From Enterobacteriaceae bacterium UBA5654 (lineage in GTDB: Bacteria; Pseudomonadota; Gammaproteobacteria; Enterobacterales; Enterobacteriaceae), in assembly GCA_002421005.1 (NCBI GenBank), contig DIJC01000023.1, positions 1 to 64,000 on the forward strand: a stretch of DNA of 64,000 nucleotides, written 5' to 3'. Positions 53,392-63,011 of the stretch are shown in pieces. How positions within the stretch are numbered: the stretch's first letter is position 1; each line of letters begins with the position of its first letter. Below the pieces are notes generated by a model, which saw only the letters and a list, made by a program, of their open reading frames with translations, had not been told where the DNA came from and searched no databases. Made by a program: the position numbers and the translations under genes.

Positions 53392-56300
53392 GTGTTCCCC
53401 GCGCGAGCGGGGATAAACCGCTCATCCTCTGCCAGCGAAGATGCTCGGGCCAGTGTTCCCCGCGCGAGCGGGGATAAACCGAACTTCCCCCACATCCCCG
53501 CCGATAGGGTTGGGTGTTCCCCGCGCGAGCGGGGATAAACCGCGCTTTCGAATAACTAACATTCCCGCTTGGCGGTGTTCCCCGCGCGAGCGGGGATAAA
53601 CCGGGACAATATTATCTGAATTATTATTTAATTGTGTGTTCCCCGCGCGAGCGGGGATAAACCCATATGCCGTCGGCAGCGGCTGTTCGTGCCTACGTGT
53701 TCCCCGCGCGAGCGGGGATAAACCGCCCACTGTGTTTTCTCCATATAGCTGGCGCTCGTGTTCCCCGCGCGAGCGGGGATAAACCGGTAATCCCGGCCCT
53801 GGCGTCGCTGTTATCAGACGTGTTCCCCGCGCGAGCGGGGATAAACCGGAATCACGGTGGATGAGATAGCCCGGCTGGTGGTGTTCCCCGCGCGAGCGGG
53901 GATAAACCGCAACATGGCCTCAACGTCAGTTAGTGGCAGCAGTGTTCCCCGCGCGAGCGGAGATAAACCGGTGGCGATGCTACTGGCGGTGCTGGAGTGG
54001 GGGTGTTCCCCGCGCGAGCGGGGATAAACCGACGACACAGCGAATTCTGTGCGGACGTATCGAGTGTTCCCCGCGCGAGCGGGGATAAACCGCACAGGCG
54101 GACGCGGTTAAACGTGGCGAGCTGGTGTTCCCCGCGCGAGCGGGGATAAACCGCGTTCCGTGGGTCACTAACTCAATTTTTGGGAGTGTTCCCCGCGCGA
54201 GCGGGGATAAACCGTACAGTGAGATTGCCACCAACATGGTTTTTGAGTGTTCCCCGCGCGAGCGGGGATAAACCGCTGGGCAGCATTGAAACCAGCCTGA
54301 CCGTTAAGTGTTCCCCGCGCGAGCGGGGATAAACCGCTGGTACTTTCTTTGAATCTATTATGGGAGATGTGTTCCCCGCGCGAGCGGGGATAAACCGGAT
54401 TATTTATGAAACGTATTATTATTGGTTCTGTGTTCCCCGCGCGAGCGGGGATAAACCGTTATCAATCCCGTTCAAATCATCAGAACTGATGTGTTCCCCG
54501 CGCGAGCGGGGATAAACCTCGCAACCGTTGCGCCCGTCATTACGACTCTGGGTGTTCCCCGCGCGAGCGGGGATAAACCGCAGGCCCTTCAGATGGTGCC
54601 AGGGCTTTCATTGTGTTCCCCGCGCGAGCGGGGATAAACCGAAAACGGACTCGTCCTGAGTTGCGCTATAAAAGTGTTCCCCGCGCGAGCGGGGATAAAC
54701 CGCGAACAATTCAGCGCGGGCAGCGCATCAGAGAGTGTTCCCCGCGCGAGCGGGGATAAACCGTGTTGCAGAACACGTTCCCGCACCTCAATGCAGTGTT
54801 CCCCGCGCGAGCGGGGATAAACCGGGAGCCGGGAAAACTGGCTTGCTGCATGGGCTGTGTTCCCCGCGTGAGCGGGGATAAACCGATTGGCAGGACGTAA
54901 CCGGAACACCACCAACGGTGTTCCCCGCGCGAGCGGGGATAAACCGGATTATTTTCAATATTCAAAGTCGGCTTGTCAGTGTTCCCCGCGCGAGCGGGGA
55001 TAAACCGTAATGTAAAAAATAAGTTAATTTTCTATATTTGTGTTCCCCGCGCGAGCGGGGATAAACCGCCGGATAAACCGCCAACTATAAACATTAAAAC
55101 GTGTTCCCCGCGCGAGCGGGGATAAACCGGATATTGATTATTGAAATCAACTTGAATCACCGTGTTCCCCGCGCGAGCGGGGATAAACCGTTTTACGGCC
55201 AGGCGAAGAAACGCACTGGCGAGTGTTCCCCGCGCGAGCGGGGATAAACCGCCCAGATCGAGCTGGTAGAGTTCGCGCCACACGTGTTCCCCGCGCGAGC
55301 GGGGATAAACCGTAAATCCGGTACGTTTTTAGGCTGGCCTGAGCGTGTTCCCCGCGCGAGCGGGGATAAACCGTCCCTTTGGTACGACAGTTGTAGGTGT
55401 TGACAGTGTTCCCCGCGCGAGCGGGGATAAACCGCCGTTGTAGATGTAGTCAACGTAACGACGCTGGTGTTCCCCGCGCGAGCGGGGATAAACCGTTCCT
55501 TCACGGAGTTAGCAAGCTTATTACTTAGTGTTCCCCGCGCGAGCGGGGATAAACCGCGCAGGCGGTTACGGCTACTGCGCCTTCGACTGTGTTCCCCGCG
55601 CGAGCGGGGATAAACCGTTTTTGAGGCTGACACGGCTGACACAGCTGACGTGTTCCCCGCGTGAGCGGGGATAAACCGAGATGGTGTACCAGCTGGCGCT
55701 GGATACGTTCGTGTTCCCCGCGCGAGCGGGGATAAACCGTTCGTTTAATTGATCAATCATAAAAACCTCTGGTGTTCCCCGCGCGAGCGGGGATAAACCG
55801 GAACAATATTATCTGAATTATTATTTAATTGTGTGTTCCCCGCGCGAGCGGGGATAAACCGCGCTTTCGAATAACTAACATTCCCGCTTGGCGGTGTTCC
55901 CCGCGCGAGCGGGGATAAACCGCCGGTAGCAAAATCAATGCGACGACGGGTAAGGTGTTCCCCGCGCGAGCGGGGATAAACCGCGGATGAATGTCATCAT
56001 CATCAGGGTAGATACGTGTTCCCCGCGCGAGCGGGGATAAACCGATCATCCATCATCCACTGGAGCGCCTCACGGGGTGTTCCCCGCGCGAGCGGGGATA
56101 AACCGCCACCGAAAACAATCCCCGCTAATGCGGGGAAGTGTTCCCCGCGCGAGCGGGGATAAACCGATATGGAGGTTAAACACTGGGAGCCTGTTTTTGT
56201 GTTCCCCGCGCGAGCGGGGATAAACCGCAGCCTGTGCGCGATTGGTATCCCACCCGTATGTGTTCCCCGCGCGAGCGGGGATAAACCGTTCATCCAGCAC

Positions 56301-56410
56301 CTGCTGCTGGCGAGTGGTGAGTGTTCCCCGCGCCAACGGGGATAAACCGGCCAGTACCTGTGGCAATGGAGTTTTTCACAAGTGTTCCCCGCCTCAGCAG
56401 GAACAACCCA
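53392..56410 (+). CRISPR. CRISPR array 2, type I-E, 50 repeats / 49 spacers
   Basis: Same 29-bp repeat as array 1, with a 61-bp period; repeats start at 53392, 53453, 53514 and so on to 56382. One spacer is 33 nt (53787-53819). Variants: repeat 5 (53636) and 19 (54491) change at the last bases, repeat 10 (53942) G-to-A, repeats 25 and 38 CGTGAG for CGCGAG, and the last two (56321, 56382) are degenerate, so the leader is at the cas2 side. Spacer 3 recurs exactly as spacer 41, and spacer 4 recurs with one change as spacer 40. Spacer 45 resembles a CRISPR repeat. Confidence 0.98.
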
Positions 56411-56475
56411 TCACCCACACCCTCAACCCCGCGCTTTTCCTCCCTCCACGAGAAAATCCCCATTCCCCATCGCAA

Positions 56476-57519
56476 CTATTTACCCCCTGCCTTCGCCAGT
56501 TCTTTCACCAGCGGTAGCATAATCTTCACCACTTCCCGGCTGCGGCGTTCGATGCGTCCTGGCAGCGCTTTATCAATATATTGTTGGTTATCCAGCCGCA
56601 CGTTGTGCCAGCTGGTCCCCGTCGGGAAACTGGCTGACTTTGCCCGCTGTTGATAGCCGTCTTTCTTGCCAAGCGACCAGTTGGTGGCTTCGACCGAAAG
56701 CACCGGTATGCCAGCTTTATCAAACGGCTCGGCATCGTTGCAACAGCTGGTGCCTTGCGGATAATCCGGGTTCAGGCCGGGGTTCATGGTGGCGTTGATA
56801 CCCTGGCGTTTAGCGAGCGCCAGCGCGCGGTCGCGGGTGATTTTACGCACCGTCGCCGGGGTGTTTTTGCCGCTGTTAAAATAAAGCTTGTCGCCGACGA
56901 TCAGGTTATCAAGGTTGATCACCAGCAGCGTATTTTTCTTCTCGGCGTCGCTCATCCGCTGTAATAAATTCTCAGCGCCCAGCTTGCCTTCTTCTTCGCC
57001 GCTGGTGGCAACAAAGCGAATGCCGTACTCGGTGGGAATATTTTTAAGCTGCGAGGCCAGCTCCAGCATTACGCCCAGCCCGGCGGCGTTGTCGTCGATA
57101 CCCTGGAGCGTCAGGCCGCCCAGGTTTTGGGCGGTGTCGGCATCGCTGCGCGGCGCGTAGGTGTCGAGATGCGCCATAATCACAATCTGTTGCCTGGCGC
57201 GTCCTTCGTGCGCGGCAATCACCGTGCTGCCGGTGACGTTGTGCCAGTTCTGCTGTTTATCCGCAGAGGTATAAAGGTAGCGACTGTGAAAGGTGCGGAT
57301 GTCGCTTTGATAACCCATCGCGGCAAACTGCTGACGCAGATAATCCGCTGCCAGCATCTCGGCGGGGGAGCCGGTCATGCGGCCGGGAAAATAGGTCGCA
57401 ATGTAACGCGCCTGAGTGGTCGCAAACGTGCCCGGGGGAGTTGATTTCGCCAGTACGGGGAGGGCAAAGCCTACGCTGAACGCCAGGGCAGCTAAACTGC
57501 GGCGCGATGCGGACAACAT
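56476..57519 (-). CDS. iap: Alkaline phosphatase isozyme-conversion aminopeptidase Iap
   Basis: Periplasmic M28-family zinc aminopeptidase, 347 residues, that trims the N-terminal Arg of alkaline phosphatase in E. coli. A signal peptide (ALAFSVGFALPVLA) ends near residue 24. Metal-site motifs: MAHLDTYAP, GIDDNAAGLGVMLELA, ATSGEEEGKLGAE and INLDNL. The GTSCCNDAEPF segment is typical. It converges on CRISPR array 2 with 65 bp between, as in E. coli. Confidence 0.95.
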   Translation of the reverse strand: MLSASRRSLAALAFSVGFALPVLAKSTPPGTFATTQARYIATYFPGRMTGSPAEMLAADYLRQQFAAMGYQSDIRTFHSRYLYTSADKQQNWHNVTGSTVIAAHEGRARQQIVIMAHLDTYAPRSDADTAQNLGGLTLQGIDDNAAGLGVMLELASQLKNIPTEYGIRFVATSGEEEGKLGAENLLQRMSDAEKKNTLLVINLDNLIVGDKLYFNSGKNTPATVRKITRDRALALAKRQGINATMNPGLNPDYPQGTSCCNDAEPFDKAGIPVLSVEATNWSLGKKDGYQQRAKSASFPTGTSWHNVRLDNQQYIDKALPGRIERRSREVVKIMLPLVKELAKAGGK

Positions 57520-57758
57520 ACAATATCCTTAAAAAATCCAAAAAAAATCGCCGCCTACAGTATGAAACTGTGACCTGGGTTACACAATTCGAATCACACG
57601 TAACACGCCGAAAACGCGCGGGTTAAGCACTTTTTGATATTAGCTTTTTCGGGATGTTATTCCTTTGAGGAACTACTCATTCCATTTCGTAATTTCATTT
57701 GAACTAAGCCGCACCCTATAGTCCCTCTCATTATTAAAAATAAGTGAGTTGTCGTGCT

Positions 57759-59171
57759 GTGGAATACCTGCCTCTTTTTGCTGCCCTGAAAGATCGCCCG
57801 GTACTGGTCATCGGCGGCGGTGAAATTGCCGCCCGTAAAATCGTGTTCCTGCGCCGGGCCGGAGCAAAGATACAGGTTGTGGCAACGCGCCTCGACCCGG
57901 AGGTCCACGAGCTGGCAGAGCAGGGGCAGATCCACTGGCTGGCGACAGAATTTACCGAAGAGCAGATCGATAACGTTTTTCTGGTGATCGCCGCGACCAA
58001 TAACCGTGAGCTGAACCAGCGCGTTTTCGCGGCGGCAGATGCCCGCCACCGGCTGGTCAACGTCGTTGATAACCAGCCGCTGTGCTCGTTTATTTTTCCT
58101 TCTATTGTCGATCGCTCGCCGCTGCTGATTGCCATTTCTTCCGGCGGAAATGCGCCAGTCCTGGCGCGGCTACTGCGCGAAAAAATCGAAGCGCTGCTGC
58201 CAAAAGAGTTAGGGCGCATGGCGGAAGTGGCAGGCCGCTGGCGCGAGCGCATCAAAGACACGCTGAAAACCACCGCCGAGCGCCGTCGATTCTGGGAACG
58301 TGCCTTTCGCGGGCGCTTTGCCAGCCTGATGGCGGCCGGTAATCAGCAGGCGGCGGAGCAGGTTCTGGCGCAGACGTTACAGCAGCCGGAGCGCGCGCAG
58401 GGCGAAATTATCCTCGTCGGTGCGGGGCCAGGCGATGCGGGACTGCTGACCCTGCGTGGTTTACAGGTGCTCCAGCAGGCCGACGTGGTGTTTTACGACC
58501 ATCTGGTCACGGATGAGATCCGCGAACTGGTGCGCCGCGATGCGGATCTGATCTGCGTCGGCAAACGTGCCGGGAAACACGCGGTGCCGCAGCATGAAAC
58601 CAACCGGATGCTGACAGACGCCGCGCGGGAAGGCAAAACGGTGGTGCGACTTAAGGGCGGCGATCCGTTTATTTTTGGGCGCGGCGGCGAAGAACTTCAG
58701 GCGGCAGCAGCGGCAGGCATCCCGTTTCAGGTGGTGCCGGGCGTGACGGCGGCCTCTGGCGCGACGGCTTACGCGGGCATCCCGCTGACCCATCGCGAAC
58801 ACGCCCAGAGCGTCACCTTTGTGACCGGACATTACAAGCCCGACAGCGCGCCGTTCGACTGGGCGCAGCTGGCGCAGAGCCGCCAGACGCTGGCGATTTA
58901 CATGGGCACCATGAAAGCGGCGGAAATCAGCGCCCAGCTTATTAAGCATGGTCGTGACGGAACGACGCCCGTGGCGGTGATATCGCGCGGCACCCGTGCC
59001 GATCAGCAGGTCAGCACCGGCACATTACAACAACTCGAAAACCTGGCGAAAGATGCGCCGATGCCCGCGCTGCTGGTCATCGGTGAGGTGGTAAACCTGC
59101 ATCACGAACTGGCCTGGTTTCAACACACTACAGGTGCGGAAGGCTTTGCCTCCGTGGTTAATCTGGCTTAA
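57759..59171 (+). CDS. cysG: Siroheme synthase CysG
   Basis: Trifunctional: SAM uroporphyrinogen III methyltransferase, precorrin-2 dehydrogenase and sirohydrochlorin ferrochelatase. The N-terminal CysG-B part has VIGGGEIAARK (NAD) and SFIFPSIVDRSPLLIAISSGG. The C-terminal SUMT part has VGAGPGDAGLLTLRG, RLKGGDPFIFGRGGEE and GIPLTHREHAQSV. GTG 57759 gives MEYLPLFA, the usual family start (470 residues); GTG 57744 would add five residues. It starts 10 bp before cysD as part of a cysGDNC operon, supplying siroheme to CysI. E. coli K-12 has no cysG here. Confidence 0.93.
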   Translation: MEYLPLFAALKDRPVLVIGGGEIAARKIVFLRRAGAKIQVVATRLDPEVHELAEQGQIHWLATEFTEEQIDNVFLVIAATNNRELNQRVFAAADARHRLVNVVDNQPLCSFIFPSIVDRSPLLIAISSGGNAPVLARLLREKIEALLPKELGRMAEVAGRWRERIKDTLKTTAERRRFWERAFRGRFASLMAAGNQQAAEQVLAQTLQQPERAQGEIILVGAGPGDAGLLTLRGLQVLQQADVVFYDHLVTDEIRELVRRDADLICVGKRAGKHAVPQHETNRMLTDAAREGKTVVRLKGGDPFIFGRGGEELQAAAAAGIPFQVVPGVTAASGATAYAGIPLTHREHAQSVTFVTGHYKPDSAPFDWAQLAQSRQTLAIYMGTMKAAEISAQLIKHGRDGTTPVAVISRGTRADQQVSTGTLQQLENLAKDAPMPALLVIGEVVNLHHELAWFQHTTGAEGFASVVNLA

Positions 59172-59180
59172 GGAATGGTT

Positions 59181-60089
59181 ATGGATCAAAAACGACTGAC
59201 TCACCTGCGGCAACTGGAGGCGGAAAGCATCCATATCATCCGTGAAGTTGCCGCCGAGTTTGCTAATCCGGTGATGCTTTACTCTATCGGTAAAGACTCC
59301 AGCGTGATGCTGCATCTGGCGCGTAAGGCGTTCTATCCGGGGACGCTGCCGTTCCCGCTGCTGCATGTTGATACCGGCTGGAAATTCCGTGAGATGTATG
59401 AGTTCCGTGACCGTACCGCCAAAGCCTACGGCTGCGAACTGCTGGTGCATAAAAACCCGGAAGGCGTGGCGATGGGCATCAACCCGTTTGTTCACGGCAG
59501 CGCCAAACATACCGACATCATGAAAACCGAAGGGCTGAAGCAGGCGCTGAATAAATACGGCTTCGACGCCGCGTTTGGCGGCGCGCGTCGTGACGAAGAG
59601 AAATCGCGCGCCAAAGAGCGCATCTACTCCTTCCGCGATCGCTTCCACCGCTGGGACCCGAAAAATCAGCGCCCGGAACTGTGGCACAACTATAACGGCC
59701 AGATTAACAAGGGCGAAAGCATCCGCGTATTCCCGCTCTCCAACTGGACTGAACAGGACATCTGGCAGTACATCTGGCTGGAAAATATCGACATTGTTCC
59801 CCTGTATCTGGCCGCTGAGCGCCCGGTGCTGGAGCGTGACGGAATGCTGATGATGATTGACGACGATCGCATCGACCTGCAACCGGGCGAGGTCATTGAG
59901 CAGCGGATGGTACGCTTCCGTACTCTCGGCTGCTGGCCGCTGACCGGCGCGGTGGAATCGAACGCGCAGACATTACCGGAAATCATCGAGGAAATGCTGG
60001 TCTCCACCACCAGCGAGCGCCAGGGCCGCGTGATTGACCGCGATCAGGCTGGCTCGATGGAACTGAAGAAACGTCAGGGATACTTCTAA
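59181..60089 (+). CDS. cysD: Sulfate adenylyltransferase subunit 2 CysD
   Basis: Catalytic ATP sulfurylase subunit (sulfate plus ATP to APS), 302 residues, nearly identical to E. coli. The PP-motif SIGKDSSVML binds ATP; LLHVDTGWKFREMYEFRD, GGARRDEEKSRAKER and FPLSNWTEQDIWQYI are family blocks. The ATG at 59181 is preferred to a start two codons earlier. It forms a complex with the GTPase CysN. Confidence 0.97.
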   Translation: MDQKRLTHLRQLEAESIHIIREVAAEFANPVMLYSIGKDSSVMLHLARKAFYPGTLPFPLLHVDTGWKFREMYEFRDRTAKAYGCELLVHKNPEGVAMGINPFVHGSAKHTDIMKTEGLKQALNKYGFDAAFGGARRDEEKSRAKERIYSFRDRFHRWDPKNQRPELWHNYNGQINKGESIRVFPLSNWTEQDIWQYIWLENIDIVPLYLAAERPVLERDGMLMMIDDDRIDLQPGEVIEQRMVRFRTLGCWPLTGAVESNAQTLPEIIEEMLVSTTSERQGRVIDRDQAGSMELKKRQGYF

Positions 60090-60098
60090 GGAGCCGCC

Positions 60099-61526
60099 AT
60101 GAATACGACACTTGCACAACAAATTGCTAACGAAGGCGGCGTAGAAGCCTGGATGCACGCTCAGCAGCACAAAAGCCTGTTGCGCTTTCTGACCTGCGGC
60201 AGCGTGGACGACGGTAAAAGTACCCTGATTGGTCGCCTGTTGCACGATACCCGGCAGATCTACGAAGATCAGCTCTCTTCGCTGCATAACGACAGCAAGC
60301 GCCACGGTACTCAGGGCGAAAGGCTGGATCTGGCGCTGCTGGTGGACGGCCTGCAAGCGGAGCGCGAGCAGGGCATTACCATTGACGTTGCCTATCGTTA
60401 TTTTTCGACTGAAAAACGCAAATTTATCATCGCCGACACGCCGGGGCACGAGCAGTACACCCGTAATATGGCGACCGGGGCATCCACCTGCGATCTGGCG
60501 ATCCTGCTGATCGACGCACGCAAAGGCGTGCTGGATCAAACCCGTCGTCACAGCTTTATCTCCACGCTGCTGGGCATTAAGCATCTGGTGGTGGCGATCA
60601 ACAAAATGGATCTGGTGAACTTCAGCGAAGAAACGTTCAACAGCATTCGTGAAGACTATCTGACCTTTGCCGCTCAGTTGCCGGGCGATCTGGACATCCG
60701 CTTTGTGCCGCTGTCCGCGCTGGAGGGCGACAACGTGGCGAGCGGCAGCGCGAATCTGCCGTGGTACAGCGGCCCGACGCTGCTGGAAGTGCTGGAAACC
60801 GTTGAGATCCAGCGGGTGGTCGATCAGCAACCGATGCGCTTCCCGGTACAGTATGTGAACCGTCCGAACCTCGATTTTCGCGGCTATTCCGGCACGCTGG
60901 CATCTGGCGTGGTGAAAGTCGGCCAGCGGATCAAAGTGCTGCCGTCCGGCGTGGAATCTGCCGTAGCGCGGATCGTCACCTTCGACGGTGACCTGGAACA
61001 GGCGGCGGCAGGCGAAGCCATTACCCTGGTACTGAAAGATGAAATCGACATCAGCCGTGGCGATTTGTTGCTGGATGCGCAGGAATCGCTGCCTGCGGTG
61101 CAAAGCGCGTCGGTCAACGTGGTCTGGATGACCGAGCAGCCGCTGACGGCAGGGCAAACGCTGGATATTAAAATTGCCGGAAAGAAAACCCGCGCCCGCG
61201 TGGATGCTATCCGACATCAGTTTGATATCAACAACCTGACCCGCCACGACGCGGAAAACCTGCCGCTGAACGGCATCGGGCTGGTCGAGCTGACGTTTGA
61301 TGAGCCGCTGGTGCTCGACAACTATCAGGCTAATCCGGTCACCGGCGGGATGATTTTCATCGATCGCCTCTCTAACGTGACCGTTGGGGCGGGACTGGTG
61401 GAAGAAGCGCATGCGCAGGCGAGCGCCGCGCCGTCGGAGTTCAGCGCTTTTGAACTGGAACTGAACGCGCTGGTCCGCAAGCACTTCCCGCACTGGGGCG
61501 CGCGCGATCTGCTGGGAGGCAAGTAA
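60099..61526 (+). CDS. cysN: Sulfate adenylyltransferase subunit 1 (GTPase) CysN
   Basis: EF-Tu-like GTPase, 475 residues, whose GTP hydrolysis drives APS formation. G1 is GSVDDGKSTLIGRL; EQGITIDVAYR is the switch I region; G3 is DTPGHEQYTRNM; G4 is NKMDLV. Two beta-barrel domains follow. Its stop overlaps the cysC start by one base. A 506-residue open frame on the opposite strand is a codon-bias shadow. Confidence 0.97.
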   Translation: MNTTLAQQIANEGGVEAWMHAQQHKSLLRFLTCGSVDDGKSTLIGRLLHDTRQIYEDQLSSLHNDSKRHGTQGERLDLALLVDGLQAEREQGITIDVAYRYFSTEKRKFIIADTPGHEQYTRNMATGASTCDLAILLIDARKGVLDQTRRHSFISTLLGIKHLVVAINKMDLVNFSEETFNSIREDYLTFAAQLPGDLDIRFVPLSALEGDNVASGSANLPWYSGPTLLEVLETVEIQRVVDQQPMRFPVQYVNRPNLDFRGYSGTLASGVVKVGQRIKVLPSGVESAVARIVTFDGDLEQAAAGEAITLVLKDEIDISRGDLLLDAQESLPAVQSASVNVVWMTEQPLTAGQTLDIKIAGKKTRARVDAIRHQFDINNLTRHDAENLPLNGIGLVELTFDEPLVLDNYQANPVTGGMIFIDRLSNVTVGAGLVEEAHAQASAAPSEFSAFELELNALVRKHFPHWGARDLLGGK

Positions 61527-62131
61527 TGGCGCAGCATGACGAAAACGTCGTCTGGCACGCCCATCCGGTCACGGCGGAACAGCGCGAGCAGCTCCACGGG
61601 CATCGCGGCGTGGTGCTGTGGTTTACCGGGCTTTCCGGCTCCGGGAAATCCACCGTTGCCGGGGCGCTGGAAGAAGCGCTGCACCGTCTGGGCGTCAGCA
61701 CCTATCTGCTGGATGGCGATAACGTGCGCCACGGCCTGTGTAGCGATCTCGGCTTCAGCGATGCCGATCGCAAGGAAAATATCCGCCGCGTCGGGGAAGT
61801 CTCCCGGCTGATGGTGGATGCAGGACTGGTGGTGCTGACCGCCTTTATCTCTCCGCACCGCGCCGAACGGCACATGGTGCGCGAGCGGGTAGGGGAAGGG
61901 CGCTTTTTTGAAGTGTTTGTTGATACGCCGCTGGCCATCTGCGAAACCCGCGATCCTAAAGGGCTGTACAAAAAGGCGCGCGCGGGCGAACTGCGGAACT
62001 TCACCGGTATTGATTCGGTTTATGAAGCCCCGGAAGCAGCGGAAGTGCATCTGGATGGTGAACAATTAGTAACAAATTTGGTGAACCGTTTATTAGACCT
62101 GTTAAGACAGAGCGATATTATCAGATCCTGA
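61526..62131 (+). CDS. cysC: Adenylyl-sulfate kinase CysC
   Basis: Phosphorylates APS to PAPS, the substrate of CysH; 201 residues, as in E. coli. The P-loop is GLSGSGKSTVAGAL, the lid/APS region is DGDNVRHGLCSDLGFSDADRKENIRR, and the phospho-acceptor Ser lies in AFISPHRAER. Last gene of cysGDNC. Confidence 0.97.
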   Translation: MAQHDENVVWHAHPVTAEQREQLHGHRGVVLWFTGLSGSGKSTVAGALEEALHRLGVSTYLLDGDNVRHGLCSDLGFSDADRKENIRRVGEVSRLMVDAGLVVLTAFISPHRAERHMVRERVGEGRFFEVFVDTPLAICETRDPKGLYKKARAGELRNFTGIDSVYEAPEAAEVHLDGEQLVTNLVNRLLDLLRQSDIIRS

Positions 62132-62182
62132 CATGCTGGCGGACGAGGCAACCGTCCGCTAAGCCAGGTAACAGGATGAGAT

Positions 62183-62506
62183 ATGCGCGATAGCCAGAAC
62201 TTAAGTATCACCACCACAGAGCCGCTAATGGCAGAGGAAGAGGCCAGTTGGTCTTTTCCGGGAGCCGTGGTGGGCTTTATCTCGTGGTTGCTGGCGGCGG
62301 GTATCCCGTTTTTAATTTATGGTCCCAACACGCTTTTTTTCTTTCTTTATACCTGGCCTTTCTTCCTCGCATTAATGCCCGTCGCCGTGGTGGTGGGCAT
62401 TGCGCTGCACTCTCTTCTCGGTGGCAAATTTCTCTATACCATTCTGGCGACCGCACTGACGGTCATAGCGATGTTTGGCATTCTGTTTATGTGGCTGATG
62501 GGGTAG
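62183..62506 (+). CDS. ygbE: DUF3561 inner-membrane protein YgbE
   Basis: 107 residues with three hydrophobic segments (AVVGFISWLLAAGIPFLIYG; FFLYTWPFFLALMPVAVVVG; TILATALTVIAMFGILFMW). Length and sequence match E. coli YgbE, in the same place between cysC and ftsB. Function is unknown. Confidence 0.92.
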   Translation: MRDSQNLSITTTEPLMAEEEASWSFPGAVVGFISWLLAAGIPFLIYGPNTLFFFLYTWPFFLALMPVAVVVGIALHSLLGGKFLYTILATALTVIAMFGILFMWLMG

Positions 62507-62681
62507 ATTCTTCCCAAAGCTGAATTATTATTGATGGGGGCTATTTCCCTCACCGTGACGTGACATACTGATCCGCAGATAAAATGTGGTACATTTGGCG
62601 CGGTTACGCGGCATCGCCCGCGGCCGGGGTAGTGTCCTCGGGCGAGTTATGGGATGATGATGCCGTTTTTCAGGGGGCAGG

Positions 62682-62993
62682 ATGGGTAAACTAACGCTGA
62701 TATTGCTGGCTTTGCTGGTCTGGCTCCAGTATTCGCTGTGGTTTGGCAAAAACGGATTACATGACTACAGCCGTGTCAGCGATGATGTCCAGGCACAGCA
62801 AACAACGAACGCCAAATTAAAAACGCGTAACGATCAGCTTTTTGCTGAAATTGACGATCTTAACGGTGGTCAGGAAGCGATTGAAGAACGTGCACGCAAC
62901 GAACTCAGTATGACCCGACCGGGCGAAACCTTTTATCGTCTGGTGCCGGATGCGTCTAAACGCAATCTGAGTGCAGGGCAAAATAACCGATAA
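62682..62993 (+). CDS. ftsB: Cell division protein FtsB
   Basis: 103-residue bitopic divisome protein: a short cytoplasmic start, a single membrane helix (about 4-20, LTLILLALLVWLQYSLWFG), then a periplasmic coiled coil (about 28-70) with the EERARNELSMTRPGETFYRL C-terminal region. It forms the FtsQLB complex, which signals FtsWI activation. The 175-bp gap upstream likely has its promoter; ispD follows 18 bp later. Confidence 0.97.
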   Translation: MGKLTLILLALLVWLQYSLWFGKNGLHDYSRVSDDVQAQQTTNAKLKTRNDQLFAEIDDLNGGQEAIEERARNELSMTRPGETFYRLVPDASKRNLSAGQNNR

Positions 62994-63011
62994 CAGGCCC
63001 AGGAACGCAAG

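Noticed and set aside
55589..55650. Internal CTGACACGG/CTGACACAG repeats in spacer 37 of array 2 as a functional element
   Set aside because: Short direct repeat within one spacer, most simply inherited from the protospacer.
53422..56366. Similar open frames across CRISPR array 2
   Set aside because: Same artefact of repeat translation.
59973..61493. 506-residue open frame opposite cysN
   Set aside because: Shadow of the strongly biased cysN gene; cysN is unambiguous.
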